In this document: piece by piece, positions 32,373 to 42,600 of the stretch | Numbering within the stretch: position 1 is the stretch's first letter | Layout of the letters: each line of letters opens with the position of its first letter | Source: Gemmatimonas sp. | GTDB taxonomy: Bacteria; Gemmatimonadota; Gemmatimonadetes; Gemmatimonadales; Gemmatimonadaceae | Reading direction: 5' to 3' | Assembly: GCF_031426495.1 (NCBI RefSeq) | Contig: NZ_JANPLK010000085.1 | Span: 1 to 64,000, forward strand | Length of the DNA stretch: 64,000 nt | Made by a program: the position numbers and the translations under genes | The notes under the pieces: generated by a model | The model's database searches: none | What the model saw: only the letters and a program-made list of their open reading frames with translations | What the model was told of the DNA's origin: nothing

Positions 32373-34946
32373 TTAGCTTTTCGGATCAAGCATCTTGGCG
32401 ATCAGATCGCGCGCGTCTTCGAGATGCGCCTTGCTCATGCGATCGCTGGTCTTGGCGATGGCGGCCACCAGATCGGCGTCGAGTACACGCATTTCACTCT
32501 TGAGGATCGGGCGGAAGTCGGCGGTCGTGACCGGTGCCGGAGCGCCACGGGCGCCAGCCGGCGCCTGCGGTGCTGCCGAGGCGGCGGGCGGATTGATCTT
32601 GCTCGCCATCGCCTCGAGGTACACGCGCTGCAGACGACGACGGAACGCGTCGATCGGCGCGCCGGTCTCGATTTCCTTCCAGAGCCCTCGACGGAGATCG
32701 GTGAGCATGTCGGCCACCGGATACACCTCGCTCTTCGACTTGGCCATCGCTTCCAGCTCGATCATACGGGCAAGGCGGTCGTTGCTGACCACCGACGCCA
32801 GCGAGCGCGCCTGCGCGTTGCCGACACGGCTCAAGCTGCCGTTCGACTCGATCTTGCGCGTGATGTTCTCGTCGAGCAGCCACGTGGGCGTGGTGTAGGC
32901 GTTGTCGAGCAGGAACTGGAGCGCCTCCTTCTGGCGCTTGGGCTCCACGTTCTGCCACACGACACCCTTCTGACCCACCAGCTTCTCCTGCTTGTACTCC
33001 GAGCCGATGATGCGGGCCACATGGCCCATTTCGGTGGCCCACTGTCCGACCGTACGGCCGTAGATCTCTTCGAGATCGTCGTACGTGCTGCCGTCCTTCC
33101 ACGCCGTGGCCGACTCCAGAATGGCCATCGTGCGCTTGAGGTTCTTCACGCCGAGCGTGGTGGCCTTCACCGCATCGGCATCGCCGACGGCTTCCGACTG
33201 CTCACCCGGATCGGCGCCCTGACCACCGGCGTCGCTGGCAAAACGGTACCACGGGATGGTGTCCTGCATCTTGGACCACCTGTCGAGCGTGGCCTTCTCC
33301 GCTTCCGGCGTCTTCGCGTTCGGAATCGGCGAGTAGCCCCACATCACGGCGTACTTGTCGTACGGACCGACCTTCGGGATCAGGTCGTCGAGCGCAATGC
33401 CGTCTTCCGGCTGCGCGACGTAGTTGAAGCGCGAGTAGTCCATCAGCGTGGGCGTGTGGCCCATCGTCTTCACGAACGTCTTCGAGCGCACGGAGTCCAC
33501 CGGATACATGGAGCTCGCCTTGAAGTTGTGCGGGAAGCCGAGCGTGTGTCCCACTTCGTGCGCGGTCACGTACTCGAGCAAACGGCCGGCCAGCGAATCG
33601 GGGAACGGGAACTTCTGCGCGCGCTTGTCGAGATGTCCGACCTGCGTGAAGTACCACGAGCGACCGAGGTTCATGACGTTGAGATACGTCTGCACGTCGG
33701 CGTCGATGATTTCACCGGTGCGCGGATCCTTGAGCGACGGACCGACGGCGTTTTCGGTGGCCGACGGAAGCCAGCGCACCATGGCCACGGTGGCGTCTTC
33801 ACCGGAGAAGTCGGGATCGTTGGCCGGCGCTTCAGCGGCTACGATGCCCTTGTAGAAGCCGGCGGCCTCGAACGCGACCTGCCAGTCTTCGATGCCCTTC
33901 TTGATCCACGGCTTGATCCACGCCGGCGTGGCGGGGTCGAGGTAATACGTGATCGGCTTCTTGGGGACGCAGAGGTTGCCGACCTTCTTGTCGGAGCACT
34001 CGAGGCGCCAGCGCGAGATGTAGCGCTTGGTTTCCACGCGCTGCGTGCCGCCGGAGAAGTCACGCTGCTGCACACCGAAGTAGCCCACGCGCTCGTCGAG
34101 CAAACGCGGCTGCATCGGCACATCGGGCAGCTTGGCGATGGAGAAGGTGTACTTCTCGGTTGTCGGTGCCGTTGCGGCGGCGGCCGCACCGGGCGCGCCA
34201 CCACCACCGGGCGCTCCACCTTGCGGCGTGAAGCTCTGCACGGCGGTCACGTTCACGTTGCGCGAATAGGCGGCAAAGCGATCGATGTAGGAGCGCGCGG
34301 CGTCGACTGTGGCGCGACGACCGAGCGCGGTGTATTCGGCCACGCCGCCGGTGAACATGCGCGTGACTTCTACGACGGCCGAGCTGTCGGGGCCGTACGC
34401 TTCGATGTTGAGTGCGGCGAGAATCTTGGTGACGCCGATGAGCTCCGCCGCCATGCGCTGCGACGACGCGGTGTCGGCGATGATGTCGCGGTAATCGGCT
34501 TCGCGCACGAAGAGGCGATTCTCGCGACGCTCGAAGCGCACGAGGTTGTTGCCGCCCTGCGTGCCACGAATACCGATTTCGTCGGGCGTGCCGGCGAGCG
34601 TGGTGACGATGACGTAGTCCTTGCCGAGTTCAGCGCGCGGAATCTCGAAGTAGAGACGGCTGCCGACGGAGTGGACCTTGAACACGCCACTCTTGGTGAT
34701 AGCGCGCGGCGTGATGACGGTGCCGTAGGGGCGCGGCTGCGGGTCCTGCGCGGCGTTGGCACCACCCTGGGCACCGGGCTGACCACCGCCCTGGGCTCCG
34801 CCCTGATTCGGGGCGCCGGTGGGACGACCGCCCGGTGCGGCGGTGGGGGCCGGCGTCGGCGCGGGGGTCGGCTTCGGGGCGCAGGCGCCGAGCACGAGGC
34901 CGGCGGCGGCGATCGACAGTGAAGCGGGTCGCATAGCGTGTCGCAT
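32373..34946 (-). CDS. Zinc metalloprotease lipoprotein, DUF5117/DUF5118 type (paralogue 2)
   Basis: Start at ATG 34946 (MRHAMRPASL; ATG 34934 also possible), giving 857 residues. The signal ends in lipobox LGAC (AAAGLVLGACAPKP), then an Ala/Pro/Gly/Gln-rich linker. The domain order is the same as in the paralogue at 23586-26165: VITPRAITKSGVFKVHSVGS, then the zinc site VTAHEVGHTLGFPHNFKASS and MDYSRFNYVAQPEDG. Many blocks are identical between the two (LECSDKKVGNLCVPKKPITY against LECSDQKVGNLCVPKKPITY). Envelope-anchored; no substrate known. The DUF4331 gene set separates the paralogues. Confidence 0.9.
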   Translation of the reverse strand: MRHAMRPASLSIAAAGLVLGACAPKPTPAPTPAPTAAPGGRPTGAPNQGGAQGGGQPGAQGGANAAQDPQPRPYGTVITPRAITKSGVFKVHSVGSRLYFEIPRAELGKDYVIVTTLAGTPDEIGIRGTQGGNNLVRFERRENRLFVREADYRDIIADTASSQRMAAELIGVTKILAALNIEAYGPDSSAVVEVTRMFTGGVAEYTALGRRATVDAARSYIDRFAAYSRNVNVTAVQSFTPQGGAPGGGGAPGAAAAATAPTTEKYTFSIAKLPDVPMQPRLLDERVGYFGVQQRDFSGGTQRVETKRYISRWRLECSDKKVGNLCVPKKPITYYLDPATPAWIKPWIKKGIEDWQVAFEAAGFYKGIVAAEAPANDPDFSGEDATVAMVRWLPSATENAVGPSLKDPRTGEIIDADVQTYLNVMNLGRSWYFTQVGHLDKRAQKFPFPDSLAGRLLEYVTAHEVGHTLGFPHNFKASSMYPVDSVRSKTFVKTMGHTPTLMDYSRFNYVAQPEDGIALDDLIPKVGPYDKYAVMWGYSPIPNAKTPEAEKATLDRWSKMQDTIPWYRFASDAGGQGADPGEQSEAVGDADAVKATTLGVKNLKRTMAILESATAWKDGSTYDDLEEIYGRTVGQWATEMGHVARIIGSEYKQEKLVGQKGVVWQNVEPKRQKEALQFLLDNAYTTPTWLLDENITRKIESNGSLSRVGNAQARSLASVVSNDRLARMIELEAMAKSKSEVYPVADMLTDLRRGLWKEIETGAPIDAFRRRLQRVYLEAMASKINPPAASAAPQAPAGARGAPAPVTTADFRPILKSEMRVLDADLVAAIAKTSDRMSKAHLEDARDLIAKMLDPKS

Positions 34947-35077
34947 GCAGTTGTGTTCTCTGGGAGGGGACGTTGCCCGGGGGCGCGTGGTGGCGCACCG
35001 GCAGACGCAGGGTAACGCGCGGCGGTGGCGGGGTGCTGACGGGTGGTCCCGCTTAACTGCAAACTCCCTAGTAAGCA

Positions 35078-35110
35078 GGGGGGAGGGTATCAAGGGGCAG
35101 GAGGGAGGGG
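35078..35110 (+). other. G-quadruplex-like motif
   Basis: Five G-tracts of three to six in 33 bases: GGGGGG, GGG, GGGG, GGG and GGGG, separated by 1-9 bases. It stands in the 194-base gap between the hydrolase stop (35141) and the metalloprotease start (34946). Possible regulatory structure in the untranslated leader of the metalloprotease; GC-rich chance cannot be excluded. Confidence 0.45.
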
Positions 35111-35115
35111 ACTGC

Positions 35116-35140
35116 GGGAGGTGTTCTTCGCGTTCCTCCC
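35116..35140 (-). terminator. Candidate terminator hairpin after the alpha/beta hydrolase
   Basis: GGGAGG at 35116-35121 and CCTCCC at 35135-35140 pair across a 13-base loop, directly after the TAG of the minus-strand hydrolase. No T-run follows, so support is moderate. Confidence 0.4.
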
Positions 35141-36769
35141 CTACTTCATGACCAGCACCATCCAATCCGCCAACGCGCCCAGCACGTCGCGTCGCACGCG
35201 CGTGTCCTTGAGCGCGGTGTAGCCTCCGGGCGCGCCGCTCGCATCGACCAGGAACAGATGGTTCGTGGCGGGGAAGTGGCGCACGGTGACGCGCGCGTTA
35301 CCGCTGCCCTTGAGAATGGTCGCGATCGAGTCGGCCTGCTCGGGGGTGACCTGCTGGTCGGTGTCGCCTTGCAGCACCAGCGTGGGCTGCTTCACGCGCT
35401 TCAGGGCGGCGGCCGGCTCGGTCGTCATGAAAAAGCCCATCCACCGATTCGTGGCCGCGATGGAATCGAGCCCCTTCGGGATGGTGCGGCGGATCGAATC
35501 GCGCTGCGTCTCGGTGATCTGCGTGGCGGACGTGATCGCGTTCTCGTTCTGGAATTCGAGGATGCGACGGCCGTTGTAGGCGGGGCCGGCCAACAGCGCG
35601 ACCGCACGCAGCGTGGGATCCTTGGCGGCCACCAAGGGGGCAATCAGGCCACCTTCGCTGTGGCCGGCGAGCGCGATGCGGGTACCGTCGATGTCGGAGC
35701 GCGTGCGCAGATAGGCGACCACGGCGGCGACGTCGTCGGCGAAGTCGCCGCTGGTGGCGCTGTTGCGCGAGGAGGCGCCGCCGCTGGCGCCCACGCCGCG
35801 ATCGTCGAACCGCAACACCGCGATGCCGCGTCGGCCCAACGTGTCGGCAAGGTCGCGGAACGGCGCGTAGTTCGGCACGATGCTGATGCGGGAGTCGCGG
35901 TCCTGCGGGCCGCTGCCGCTGATGGTCACGACGGCGGGAACTTTGGACGAACCTTTCGGACGGGTGAGCGTGCCGGCCAGCGTGTAACCGCGCGGCGTGG
36001 GAATGACCACGTCTTCCGACGTGTACGGCGCGTTGGCTGGCGCGCTGTAGTCGATCTTCACTGGCGCCGTCGTCGCGCTGATGGCGCCAGCCGCGGCCGC
36101 ACTCGTGCGCACCACGCGCAGATTCTGCGCGGGAATCGTGATCTCGCGCGGGCCGCCGTTGGGGTCCCACAGAATGCGCGCGTCCATGCCGCCAATGGAG
36201 AACACTGTCGTGTCGCCCTGCTGCGTGACCGTCGCCGGTATCGTGCGACCGCCGTTGGTGAGAAACACCGGCAGCGAGGCCTTCTTCGCGCCGCGCGCGT
36301 GATCAGCCATGAGCGCGGTGTGCAACACCGAGTTGCCCACGAGTGCCACGGCACCTGTCGCGCTCAGCAACGCCTGCTCACTGGTGGTGCCGTTCGCCGA
36401 GATGGTGAGCTTGGCAGTGTCGCCGACCATGTTGACCACAACGTTTTGTGTCGGGAGGCCGGTGGTGGGTGCGCCCGGCGCGAAAACCGCCAGCGTGAGG
36501 CGACCGGGGGTGGTGTTCACATGCTGCTGTTCCCAGCGAATGACCGGCGCACCACGCAAGGTGAGCAGGCCGGCGATCGACGACGGGCCTGGCGTGACGA
36601 CCTCGGTGCCCAGGGTATCGATGCTGCGCAGATATACGAAGTGGTGGGCGGGCGCGGACTGCGCGCGCGCGGTCGTGGCGAGGATCGCGCCGAGCACGAG
36701 GGCGACCACTGCGGCCAGCAGCGCGATGATGCCGGCGCGGCGCGAACGACGGAAGATGACGTGGAGCAT
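35141..36769 (-). CDS. Exported alpha/beta hydrolase with N-terminal extra domain
   Basis: Start at ATG 36769 (MLHVIFRRSRRAGI), giving 542 residues with a membrane/signal segment (IIALLAAVVALVLGAILATT). Residues ~40-220 form a beta-rich domain of unknown type. The alpha/beta hydrolase domain follows: ISGSGPQDRDSR, FDDRGVGASGG, nucleophile serine in LAGHSEGGLIAPL, aspartate in LQGDTDQQVTPEQ and histidine in PATNHLFLVDA. Homologues are carboxylesterases or dipeptidyl peptidase-like enzymes. It follows the TAP-like hydrolase gene by five bases and so ends the SPFH-RHH-hydrolase-hydrolase unit. Substrate unknown. Confidence 0.85.
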   Translation of the reverse strand: MLHVIFRRSRRAGIIALLAAVVALVLGAILATTARAQSAPAHHFVYLRSIDTLGTEVVTPGPSSIAGLLTLRGAPVIRWEQQHVNTTPGRLTLAVFAPGAPTTGLPTQNVVVNMVGDTAKLTISANGTTSEQALLSATGAVALVGNSVLHTALMADHARGAKKASLPVFLTNGGRTIPATVTQQGDTTVFSIGGMDARILWDPNGGPREITIPAQNLRVVRTSAAAAGAISATTAPVKIDYSAPANAPYTSEDVVIPTPRGYTLAGTLTRPKGSSKVPAVVTISGSGPQDRDSRISIVPNYAPFRDLADTLGRRGIAVLRFDDRGVGASGGASSRNSATSGDFADDVAAVVAYLRTRSDIDGTRIALAGHSEGGLIAPLVAAKDPTLRAVALLAGPAYNGRRILEFQNENAITSATQITETQRDSIRRTIPKGLDSIAATNRWMGFFMTTEPAAALKRVKQPTLVLQGDTDQQVTPEQADSIATILKGSGNARVTVRHFPATNHLFLVDASGAPGGYTALKDTRVRRDVLGALADWMVLVMK

Positions 36770-36774
36770 GGCGA

Positions 36775-38223
36775 CTACCGGGCAAAGGAAGGCGTGGGCC
36801 GCACGACGCGCGCACTTCGCACGTCCTGCCCGCGCAGATAGCGCATCATGGCCGGCGAAAACGCCGCGTCGCCCATGAGCGAGTGAGACTGGTACTCGAT
36901 CACGAGATGCCGCGCATTCGGAAACTGCGACAACAGCGCCTCGGCGTTCTCCGGGGGTGTCCGCCCGTCGAGCGAGCCGCTCACCATCAAGATGGAGCTT
37001 GGGTTCCGCGACGTCGCGCGAAACGCGTCGGGCAGCCGCGGGACGTCGAGCGTCGTGCACACGCTGTTCGCTGGAAAATCGATGACGTCACCCAGTCGCG
37101 CAGCGGCGCGCTCGCGCACGATCTGCTGCTGACGCGCTACCGACGCCCCCGAGGTACAGTTCACGAGTAAGTTCATCGCGTTACCGAGTCGTGGCTGCCG
37201 AAGCCGCGCTGCGCCGCGCGCCAGGAGCTGCCAGTCACCGCGATCGAACGCGTAGAGTTGAGACGGCAGTTGCTGGATCGCGCGCATGTCACCGAGCGCG
37301 TCCGCAACGAAGCGTTGCAGATCCCATGTACCAAGTGCGACCGTGGCACCGCCCAGCGCAACGCGAACGGAATCCCCATCGAGTCGGGCGCGCAGGCGAT
37401 CGAACACCGCGAGCAACGACGGCCGGTCGCGGAACGCCGAATCGGCGGCCGCGAGTCGCGATACCTCGCTGAAGCTGGCGTCGACGCGACTCGGCAGCTT
37501 GAACGTATCGTCGGGGCCTTCCACACCGGCCAGCACGATGCGTGATGCGCGCGCCGGATAGCGGCGCGCAAAGGCCAGTCCGAGATGCGTGCCGTAGCTT
37601 CCGCCGAGCATCGACAAGGTCGGCACGCCGAGCGCGATGCGCAGCGACTCGAGATCCTCCACGCTTTCGGCGGTGGTATACCCTTCAACGTCGACGCCAC
37701 GCGCGCGGATGGCGGCAACGCATCGCTGAGCCACCTGCCGTGCGGCGGAATCGCGCGATGCTGTGGTGAGCACCCGGTCGAGCGGCAGTTGTCCGTCGAC
37801 GCCGCACGGAAGCAAGGGCTCCGACCGGCCGGTGGCGCGCTGATCGAAGGCGATCACATCACCGACAGCGCGCAGCGAATCCAGGAACGCCGACGGCATG
37901 GTGGCGAAGGCGCGAGTCGCCGCGTCGCCGGGGCCGCCGGCGAGGAACACGATGGGTGCCGTCGGAGCCGCGGCCGTGCTGGCGAAGCGAATCCATCGAA
38001 TCGTGATGCGTTGTGCCCCGCGCGCGGCGCGACGCTCGGGGACGCGCAATGAGGCGATGGTGCCTGCGCGCGCACCATCGCGTAGCGCGAAGGTGATCGT
38101 ATCACTCGACAACGAGTCGCCGCGCGCGGTGACTATGGTCGGCGCGGATTGCGCGTGGGCCGAGGTCGCGGCGAGACCGCCGAGCAGAGCGGCCGCGATC
38201 GCCACTGGGGCGTGACGCGTCAT
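36775..38223 (-). CDS. Exported alpha/beta hydrolase, proline iminopeptidase/TAP-like
   Basis: 482 residues with signal peptide ([19 protein letters not shown]). The core shows [14 protein letters not shown] (oxyanion region), [14 protein letters not shown], the nucleophile serine in [20 protein letters not shown], and a TAP-like C-terminal part with [17 protein letters not shown] (Asp) and EYQSHSLMG (His). Members cleave N-terminal residues from peptides (SCO7095/tripeptidyl aminopeptidase type). Start overlaps the RHH gene stop by four bases. Periplasmic peptide processing is likely, the exact specificity unknown. Confidence 0.85.
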   Translation of the reverse strand: MTRHAPVAIAAALLGGLAATSAHAQSAPTIVTARGDSLSSDTITFALRDGARAGTIASLRVPERRAARGAQRITIRWIRFASTAAAPTAPIVFLAGGPGDAATRAFATMPSAFLDSLRAVGDVIAFDQRATGRSEPLLPCGVDGQLPLDRVLTTASRDSAARQVAQRCVAAIRARGVDVEGYTTAESVEDLESLRIALGVPTLSMLGGSYGTHLGLAFARRYPARASRIVLAGVEGPDDTFKLPSRVDASFSEVSRLAAADSAFRDRPSLLAVFDRLRARLDGDSVRVALGGATVALGTWDLQRFVADALGDMRAIQQLPSQLYAFDRGDWQLLARGAARLRQPRLGNAMNLLVNCTSGASVARQQQIVRERAAARLGDVIDFPANSVCTTLDVPRLPDAFRATSRNPSSILMVSGSLDGRTPPENAEALLSQFPNARHLVIEYQSHSLMGDAAFSPAMMRYLRGQDVRSARVVRPTPSFAR

Positions 38224-38429
38224 GTCGTGCCCTCGTGGTCGACATCGTCGACCGGGGTATTGCGATCAGCCGGCGCCTGCTTCGACACGCGCCCGGCGTC
38301 CCGCAGCGCGTGTCGCAGCAAAAACTCGATCTGGCCGTTCAGGCTGCGCAGGTCATCGTTGGCCCACCGCTGCACCGCGTCGAGCACATCGCGGTCCACG
38401 CGAATGAGAAATGACTTGCGTTCAGCCAT
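38220..38429 (-). CDS. Small ribbon-helix-helix (Arc-type) DNA-binding protein
   Basis: 69 residues. The N-terminal strand [20 protein letters not shown] is followed by [20 protein letters not shown], the beta-alpha-alpha pattern of Arc/MetJ repressors, with basic Lys/Arg residues in the strand that would enter the DNA groove. The last 20 residues are acidic and disordered. The gene starts 18 bases after the SPFH stop and overlaps the next gene by ATGA. RHH dimers bind palindromic operators; a perfect 18-bp palindrome is found 30 bases upstream of the SPFH start, the head of the same unit, so autoregulation is likely. Arc-like proteins next to SPFH genes occur elsewhere. Confidence 0.85.
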   Translation of the reverse strand: MAERKSFLIRVDRDVLDAVQRWANDDLRSLNGQIEFLLRHALRDAGRVSKQAPADRNTPVDDVDHEGTT

Positions 38430-38447
38430 GAGAGGATGCGCCCGTGC

Positions 38448-39317
38448 TCAGGAGTACAGCGTGCCGGTGTTGACCACCGGATGCACCGAGCGATCCGAGC
38501 AGAGCACCACGAGGAGATTGCTCACCATCGCCGCCTTCCGCTCATCGTCGAGCGTGACGATCTGTCGGCTCGACAACGCGTCGAGCGCCATTTCCACCAT
38601 CCCGACGGCGCCTTCCACGATCGTCTGCCGCGCGGCCACGATCGCGCTGGCTTGCTGACGCTGCAGCATGGCGGCCGCGATTTCCGGTGCGTAGGCCAAG
38701 TGGCTGATGCGCGCCTCGATCACTTCGACGCCGGCCGTGGCGAGCCGCTCGTGCAGCGCCTCGAGCAACCCCTTGGAGATTTCGGTGGGGTGCGTGCTGA
38801 GGGCGATCGCATCGTCGCCGTGGTGATCGTATGGATACGAGGACGCCAGCGCGCGCACGGCCGACTCGCTCTGCACGGCGACGTACTGCACGTAATCGTT
38901 CACTTCGAAAATGGCTTCGGCGGTATCGATCACTTTCCAGACCACGATCGCGCCGATTTCGACGGGGTTCGAGCGCGCGTCGTTCACCTTGAGCTTGTTG
39001 GTCTCGAAGTTCCGGATGCGGAGCGAGACCGCTTTCTTGCCCATGAACGGGTTGGTGAACCACAGTCCCGGCGTTTTCACGGTGCCTTTGTAGGTGCCGA
39101 ACAGCGTGAGGACCTTGCCTTCGTTGGGCGCGACCGTGAAAAGGCCGGGCATGCAGAGAAAGGCGAAGAGCAGAATGACCAAGCCGATGGCGACGTCGAA
39201 GCCGCTATCTCCGCGGGCGCCATTGGCGAAGACATACCCACCGGCGATGACGGTGACGGCCAGGAGGACGGCCATCAGGATGCCGGGGGAGGGCTTGGCC
39301 TGGATTTCGCGAAACAT
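38448..39317 (-). CDS. SPFH/Band 7 domain membrane protein
   Basis: 289 residues. Two N-terminal hydrophobic segments ([20 protein letters not shown] and [20 protein letters not shown]) precede the SPFH domain: [28 protein letters not shown], then [19 protein letters not shown] and a helical region ending in [23 protein letters not shown] proteins form large membrane-associated rings or cages around proteases and transporters and organise lipid microdomains. This is the shorter slipin-like class without a coupled NfeD protein here. Head gene of a run with an RHH repressor and two hydrolases. Confidence 0.92.
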   Translation of the reverse strand: MFREIQAKPSPGILMAVLLAVTVIAGGYVFANGARGDSGFDVAIGLVILLFAFLCMPGLFTVAPNEGKVLTLFGTYKGTVKTPGLWFTNPFMGKKAVSLRIRNFETNKLKVNDARSNPVEIGAIVVWKVIDTAEAIFEVNDYVQYVAVQSESAVRALASSYPYDHHGDDAIALSTHPTEISKGLLEALHERLATAGVEVIEARISHLAYAPEIAAAMLQRQQASAIVAARQTIVEGAVGMVEMALDALSSRQIVTLDDERKAAMVSNLLVVLCSDRSVHPVVNTGTLYS

Positions 39318-39346
39318 GCGATGAACCTCTGTGGAGGGGTTGGTAT

Positions 39347-39364
39347 TGAAGTGATATCACTTCA
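39347..39364. promoter_or_regulatory. Perfect 18-bp palindrome, candidate RHH operator
   Basis: TGAAGTGAT followed by its exact complement ATCACTTCA, centred 38 bases upstream of the SPFH start codon. The core TGATATCA is A/T-rich in a GC-rich genome. Position and symmetry fit an operator for the RHH protein encoded as the second gene of the same run. Confidence 0.65.
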
Positions 39365-39407
39365 GTATCGCTGTACGCAACTGGGGAGGGAGAGGTTTCA
39401 ACGGTGA

Positions 39408-39578
39408 GGCTTTGAGCTTTGGGCTTTGGGCTCTGGGCTCTAGGCTCTGGGCTACTACGGGCCATCGGCAATGGGATCCTCCGCACTCTGCTGGTCACCC
39501 ACAGCCCATGCTCAGAGCCCACAGCCCACAGCCCACAGCCCCACAGCCCCACAGCCCCATAAGCCCAAAGCCCAACCC
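39408..39578. repeat. Inverted array of degenerate heptamers (cruciform-like)
   Basis: Left arm: seven consecutive 7-base units at 39408-39456, GGCTTTG, AGCTTTG, GGCTTTG, GGCTCTG, GGCTCTA, GGCTCTG, GGCTACT. Right arm in reverse complement: CAGAGCC, then CACAGCC three times (39513-39540), two 8-base CCACAGCC units (39541-39556), CCATAAGCC and CAAAGCC (to 39572), then CAACCC. The arms can pair over 40 or more bases around a ~50-base centre. Confidence 0.8.
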
Positions 39579-39687
39579 ATCCGTCCCCCCCTCCCCCCTC
39601 CGTCCCAAAAACCAGTCTTGCTTCCGACGGAATGCGGAGCAATAGTCGAAGGTTGAAGCCCCGTCCCCTGTACCTGGAGAGCATGTC

Positions 39688-42600
39688 GTGAAACGATTTA
39701 GCCCTCGGTTGGCATTCGCTGCCGCCGTTCTGCTTCCCTGCCTGACCGCCGGTGCTCAGCCGGCGCGTCCGGCTGCCCGCGCTGCAGCGCGTCCTGCGGC
39801 GATCGCACCACTGGCGGCCCCCTTCGATACGGGCGCCCTCTCGGCCATCAAGTGGCGCGAGATCGGTCCGTATCGCGGCGGCCGCTCGGCGGCGGTGGCG
39901 GGAAGCGTGGCCCGTCCCAACGAATACTGGATGGGAACGACCGGCGCGGGCGTCTTCAAGACGGTCGACGGCGGTGATACGTGGGTGCCGATGAGCGACA
40001 AATACTTCGGCGGCACGATCGGCAGCATCGGCGTGGCCCCCAGCAATCCCGATGTCGTGTACGTGGGCGGCGGCGAGTTCACGATCCGCGGCAACGTGTC
40101 GCACGGTGACGGTGTGTGGAAGACCACCGACGGTGGCCGCAGCTGGACCAACATCGGCCTGAACGACACGCGGCAAATTTCACGGGTGCTGGTGCATCCC
40201 ACCAACGCTGAAATCGCGTATGTCGCGGCACAGGGGCATGCGTGGGGCCCGAACGCCGAGCGTGGGGTGTTTCGCACGAAGGACGGCGGCAAGAACTGGA
40301 CAAAGGTGCTGTTCCGCGATGACTCGACCGGCGCGGCGGACCTCGCGATGGACCCCAGCAACCCGAACGTGCTGTACGCTGGCTTCTGGCAGATGCATCG
40401 CAAGCCGTGGATGCTGGTGTCGGGCGGCAAGGGCTCCGGCATGTTCAAGAGCACCGACGGTGGCGACACGTGGACCGAGATCACCAAGCACAAGGGTTTG
40501 CCGGCCGGGCTGTGGGGCAATGTCGGTATCAGCGTGAGCGGGGCGAATACGCAGCGCATTTACGCTCTCATCGAAGCCGATGAGGGCGGCGTGTTTCGCA
40601 GCGACGACGGCGGCGCGACCTGGGCGCGTGTGAATGACGAACGCAAGCTGCGTCAGCGCGCGTGGTACTACTCCAAGATCTACGCCGATCCGAAGAACGC
40701 CGACATCGTGTACGCCAGCAACGTGCAGTTCCAGGTGTCGCGCGACGGTGGCAAGACGTGGAGCAACATCAACGCACCGCACGGTGACTCGCACAATCTC
40801 TGGATTGCGGGTGACAACGGCGATCGCATGATCGAAGCGAACGACGGTGGCGCGAACGTGAGCACCGACGGCGCGAAGACGTGGACGGCGCAGGACTTTG
40901 CGACGGCGCAGTTCTATCATGTGACGACCACAAACCACTTCCCGTACAAGATCTGCGGCGCACAGCAGGACAACAGCACGCTCTGCGGTCCGTCGCGGGC
41001 GGCCGGTGGCATCACGATGGATATGTGGCAGGATGCAGGTGGTGGCGAGTCGGGCTTCATTGCCGCGCTGCCCAACAATCCGGACATCGTATTCGCCGGC
41101 AGCTACGGCGGCTTCCTCACGCGCAAGGACATGCGCACCGGGCTCGCACGCGACATCAATCCGTGGCCGCTCAATCCGATGGGGCACTCGGCCATCGACT
41201 CGAAGTACCGCATGCAGTGGACGTTCCCGATCGCCGTGAGCCCACACGACGCGAAGACCATCTACGTGGGTTCGAACGTGCTCTTCAAGACCACGAACGA
41301 AGGCGACAGCTATACCGCCATCAGCCCCGATCTGTCGCGCAACGATCCGCGTACGCTCGGTCCGTCTGGTGGCCCGATCACGAAGGACCAGACGGGCGTG
41401 GAAACGTACGGCACGGTGTTCGCGATTTCGGAGTCGCCGGTGATGAAGGGTGTGATCTGGGCCGGTACCGACGACGGTACGGTGCATGTCACGCGCAACG
41501 GTGGCACGTCATGGACGAACGTGACGCCGGCGTTGCTCAAGGAGCGTGAGTGGGCGCGTATCTCGATCATCGATGCGTCGCACTTCAACGCGGGCACGGC
41601 GTATGTGGCCGCGAACCGCTTCCAGATGGACGACAACGAGCCGTATCTGTTCAAGACCACCGACTTCGGCAAGACGTGGTCGCGTATCGACAACAGCGGC
41701 AAGGCCAACGGGATTCCGGCCACCGAGTTCACGCGTGTGATCCGTGAAGACGAAGTGCGTCCGGGGCTGCTGTTCGCCGGCACCGAGCGCGGCATCTATG
41801 GGTCGCTCGATGATGGTACGACGTGGTTCTCGATGCGTCGCAACATGCCGATCGTGCCGGTGCACGATCTGGCCATCAAGGAAGGCGACCTCATCGCCGC
41901 GACGCACGGTCGTTCGTTTTACGTGATCGACGACATCACCCTGCTGCGTCAGCTCACGGCGAGTGCGATGGCTGAGCGCGCGCATCTGTTCACGCCGCGC
42001 GCGGCGTACCGCATCAACTGGGGCGGCGGCTTCAACCCGGGTGGCGGCAACGGCTCACCGGTCGGTGCCAATCCGCCCAACGGCGCGATCGTGTACTACT
42101 GGCTCAAGTCGGCGGCCAACAAGGTCACGATCGAGTTCAAGGATTCCACGGGCCGCACCGTGCGCACGTTCTCGAGCGACACGGCGGGCGCGGGTACGGC
42201 GGCACCGGCCGGTGGTCGTCGCGGTGTGGCGGCTGATGCGGCACCGACGAACAAGGTGGGCATGAACACGTTCTCGTGGAATCTGCGGGAGAGCGATGCG
42301 ACCACGTTCAACGGCATGATCATGTGGGCCGGCGTGCTCACCGGTCCGCTGGTGCTGCCGGGCAACTACTCGGTGCGCCTGCTGGTGGATGGGGCGCCGG
42401 TGTCCGACACGAAGCTGCTGGTGAGGAAGGACCCGCGCAGCGATGCCACGGCGGCCGATCTGGTGGCGCAGTACAAGATGCTGATGCAGATCCGCGATCG
42501 CACGACGGATGCGAACGATGCCGTGCGCACCGTGCGCTATGTGCGCCAACAGGCGGTGTCGCGCTCCAAGGACGTGGGCGCTGACTCGGCGCAATACGCG

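Larger units (their letters stand above)
39318..39687. other. Gene-free divergent region with palindrome and heptamer inverted array
   Basis: 370 bases between the divergent SPFH and VPS10-like genes. It holds the 18-bp palindrome (39347-39364) and the heptamer array (39408-39578), entered separately, followed by a C-rich tract (about 39579-39605). A GGAGAG ribosome site lies eight bases before the GTG at 39688. No coding region is supported. Confidence 0.75.

Noticed and set aside
32424..34922. Plus-strand open frame of 832 codons
   Set aside because: Antisense shadow of the second metalloprotease; same reason and similar composition.
35258..36841. Plus-strand open frame of 527 codons
   Set aside because: Antisense to the alpha/beta hydrolase with its GHSEGG motif.
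39408..39578. CRISPR array
   Set aside because: Units are 7-9 bases with no spacers, in inverted orientation, and there are no cas genes.
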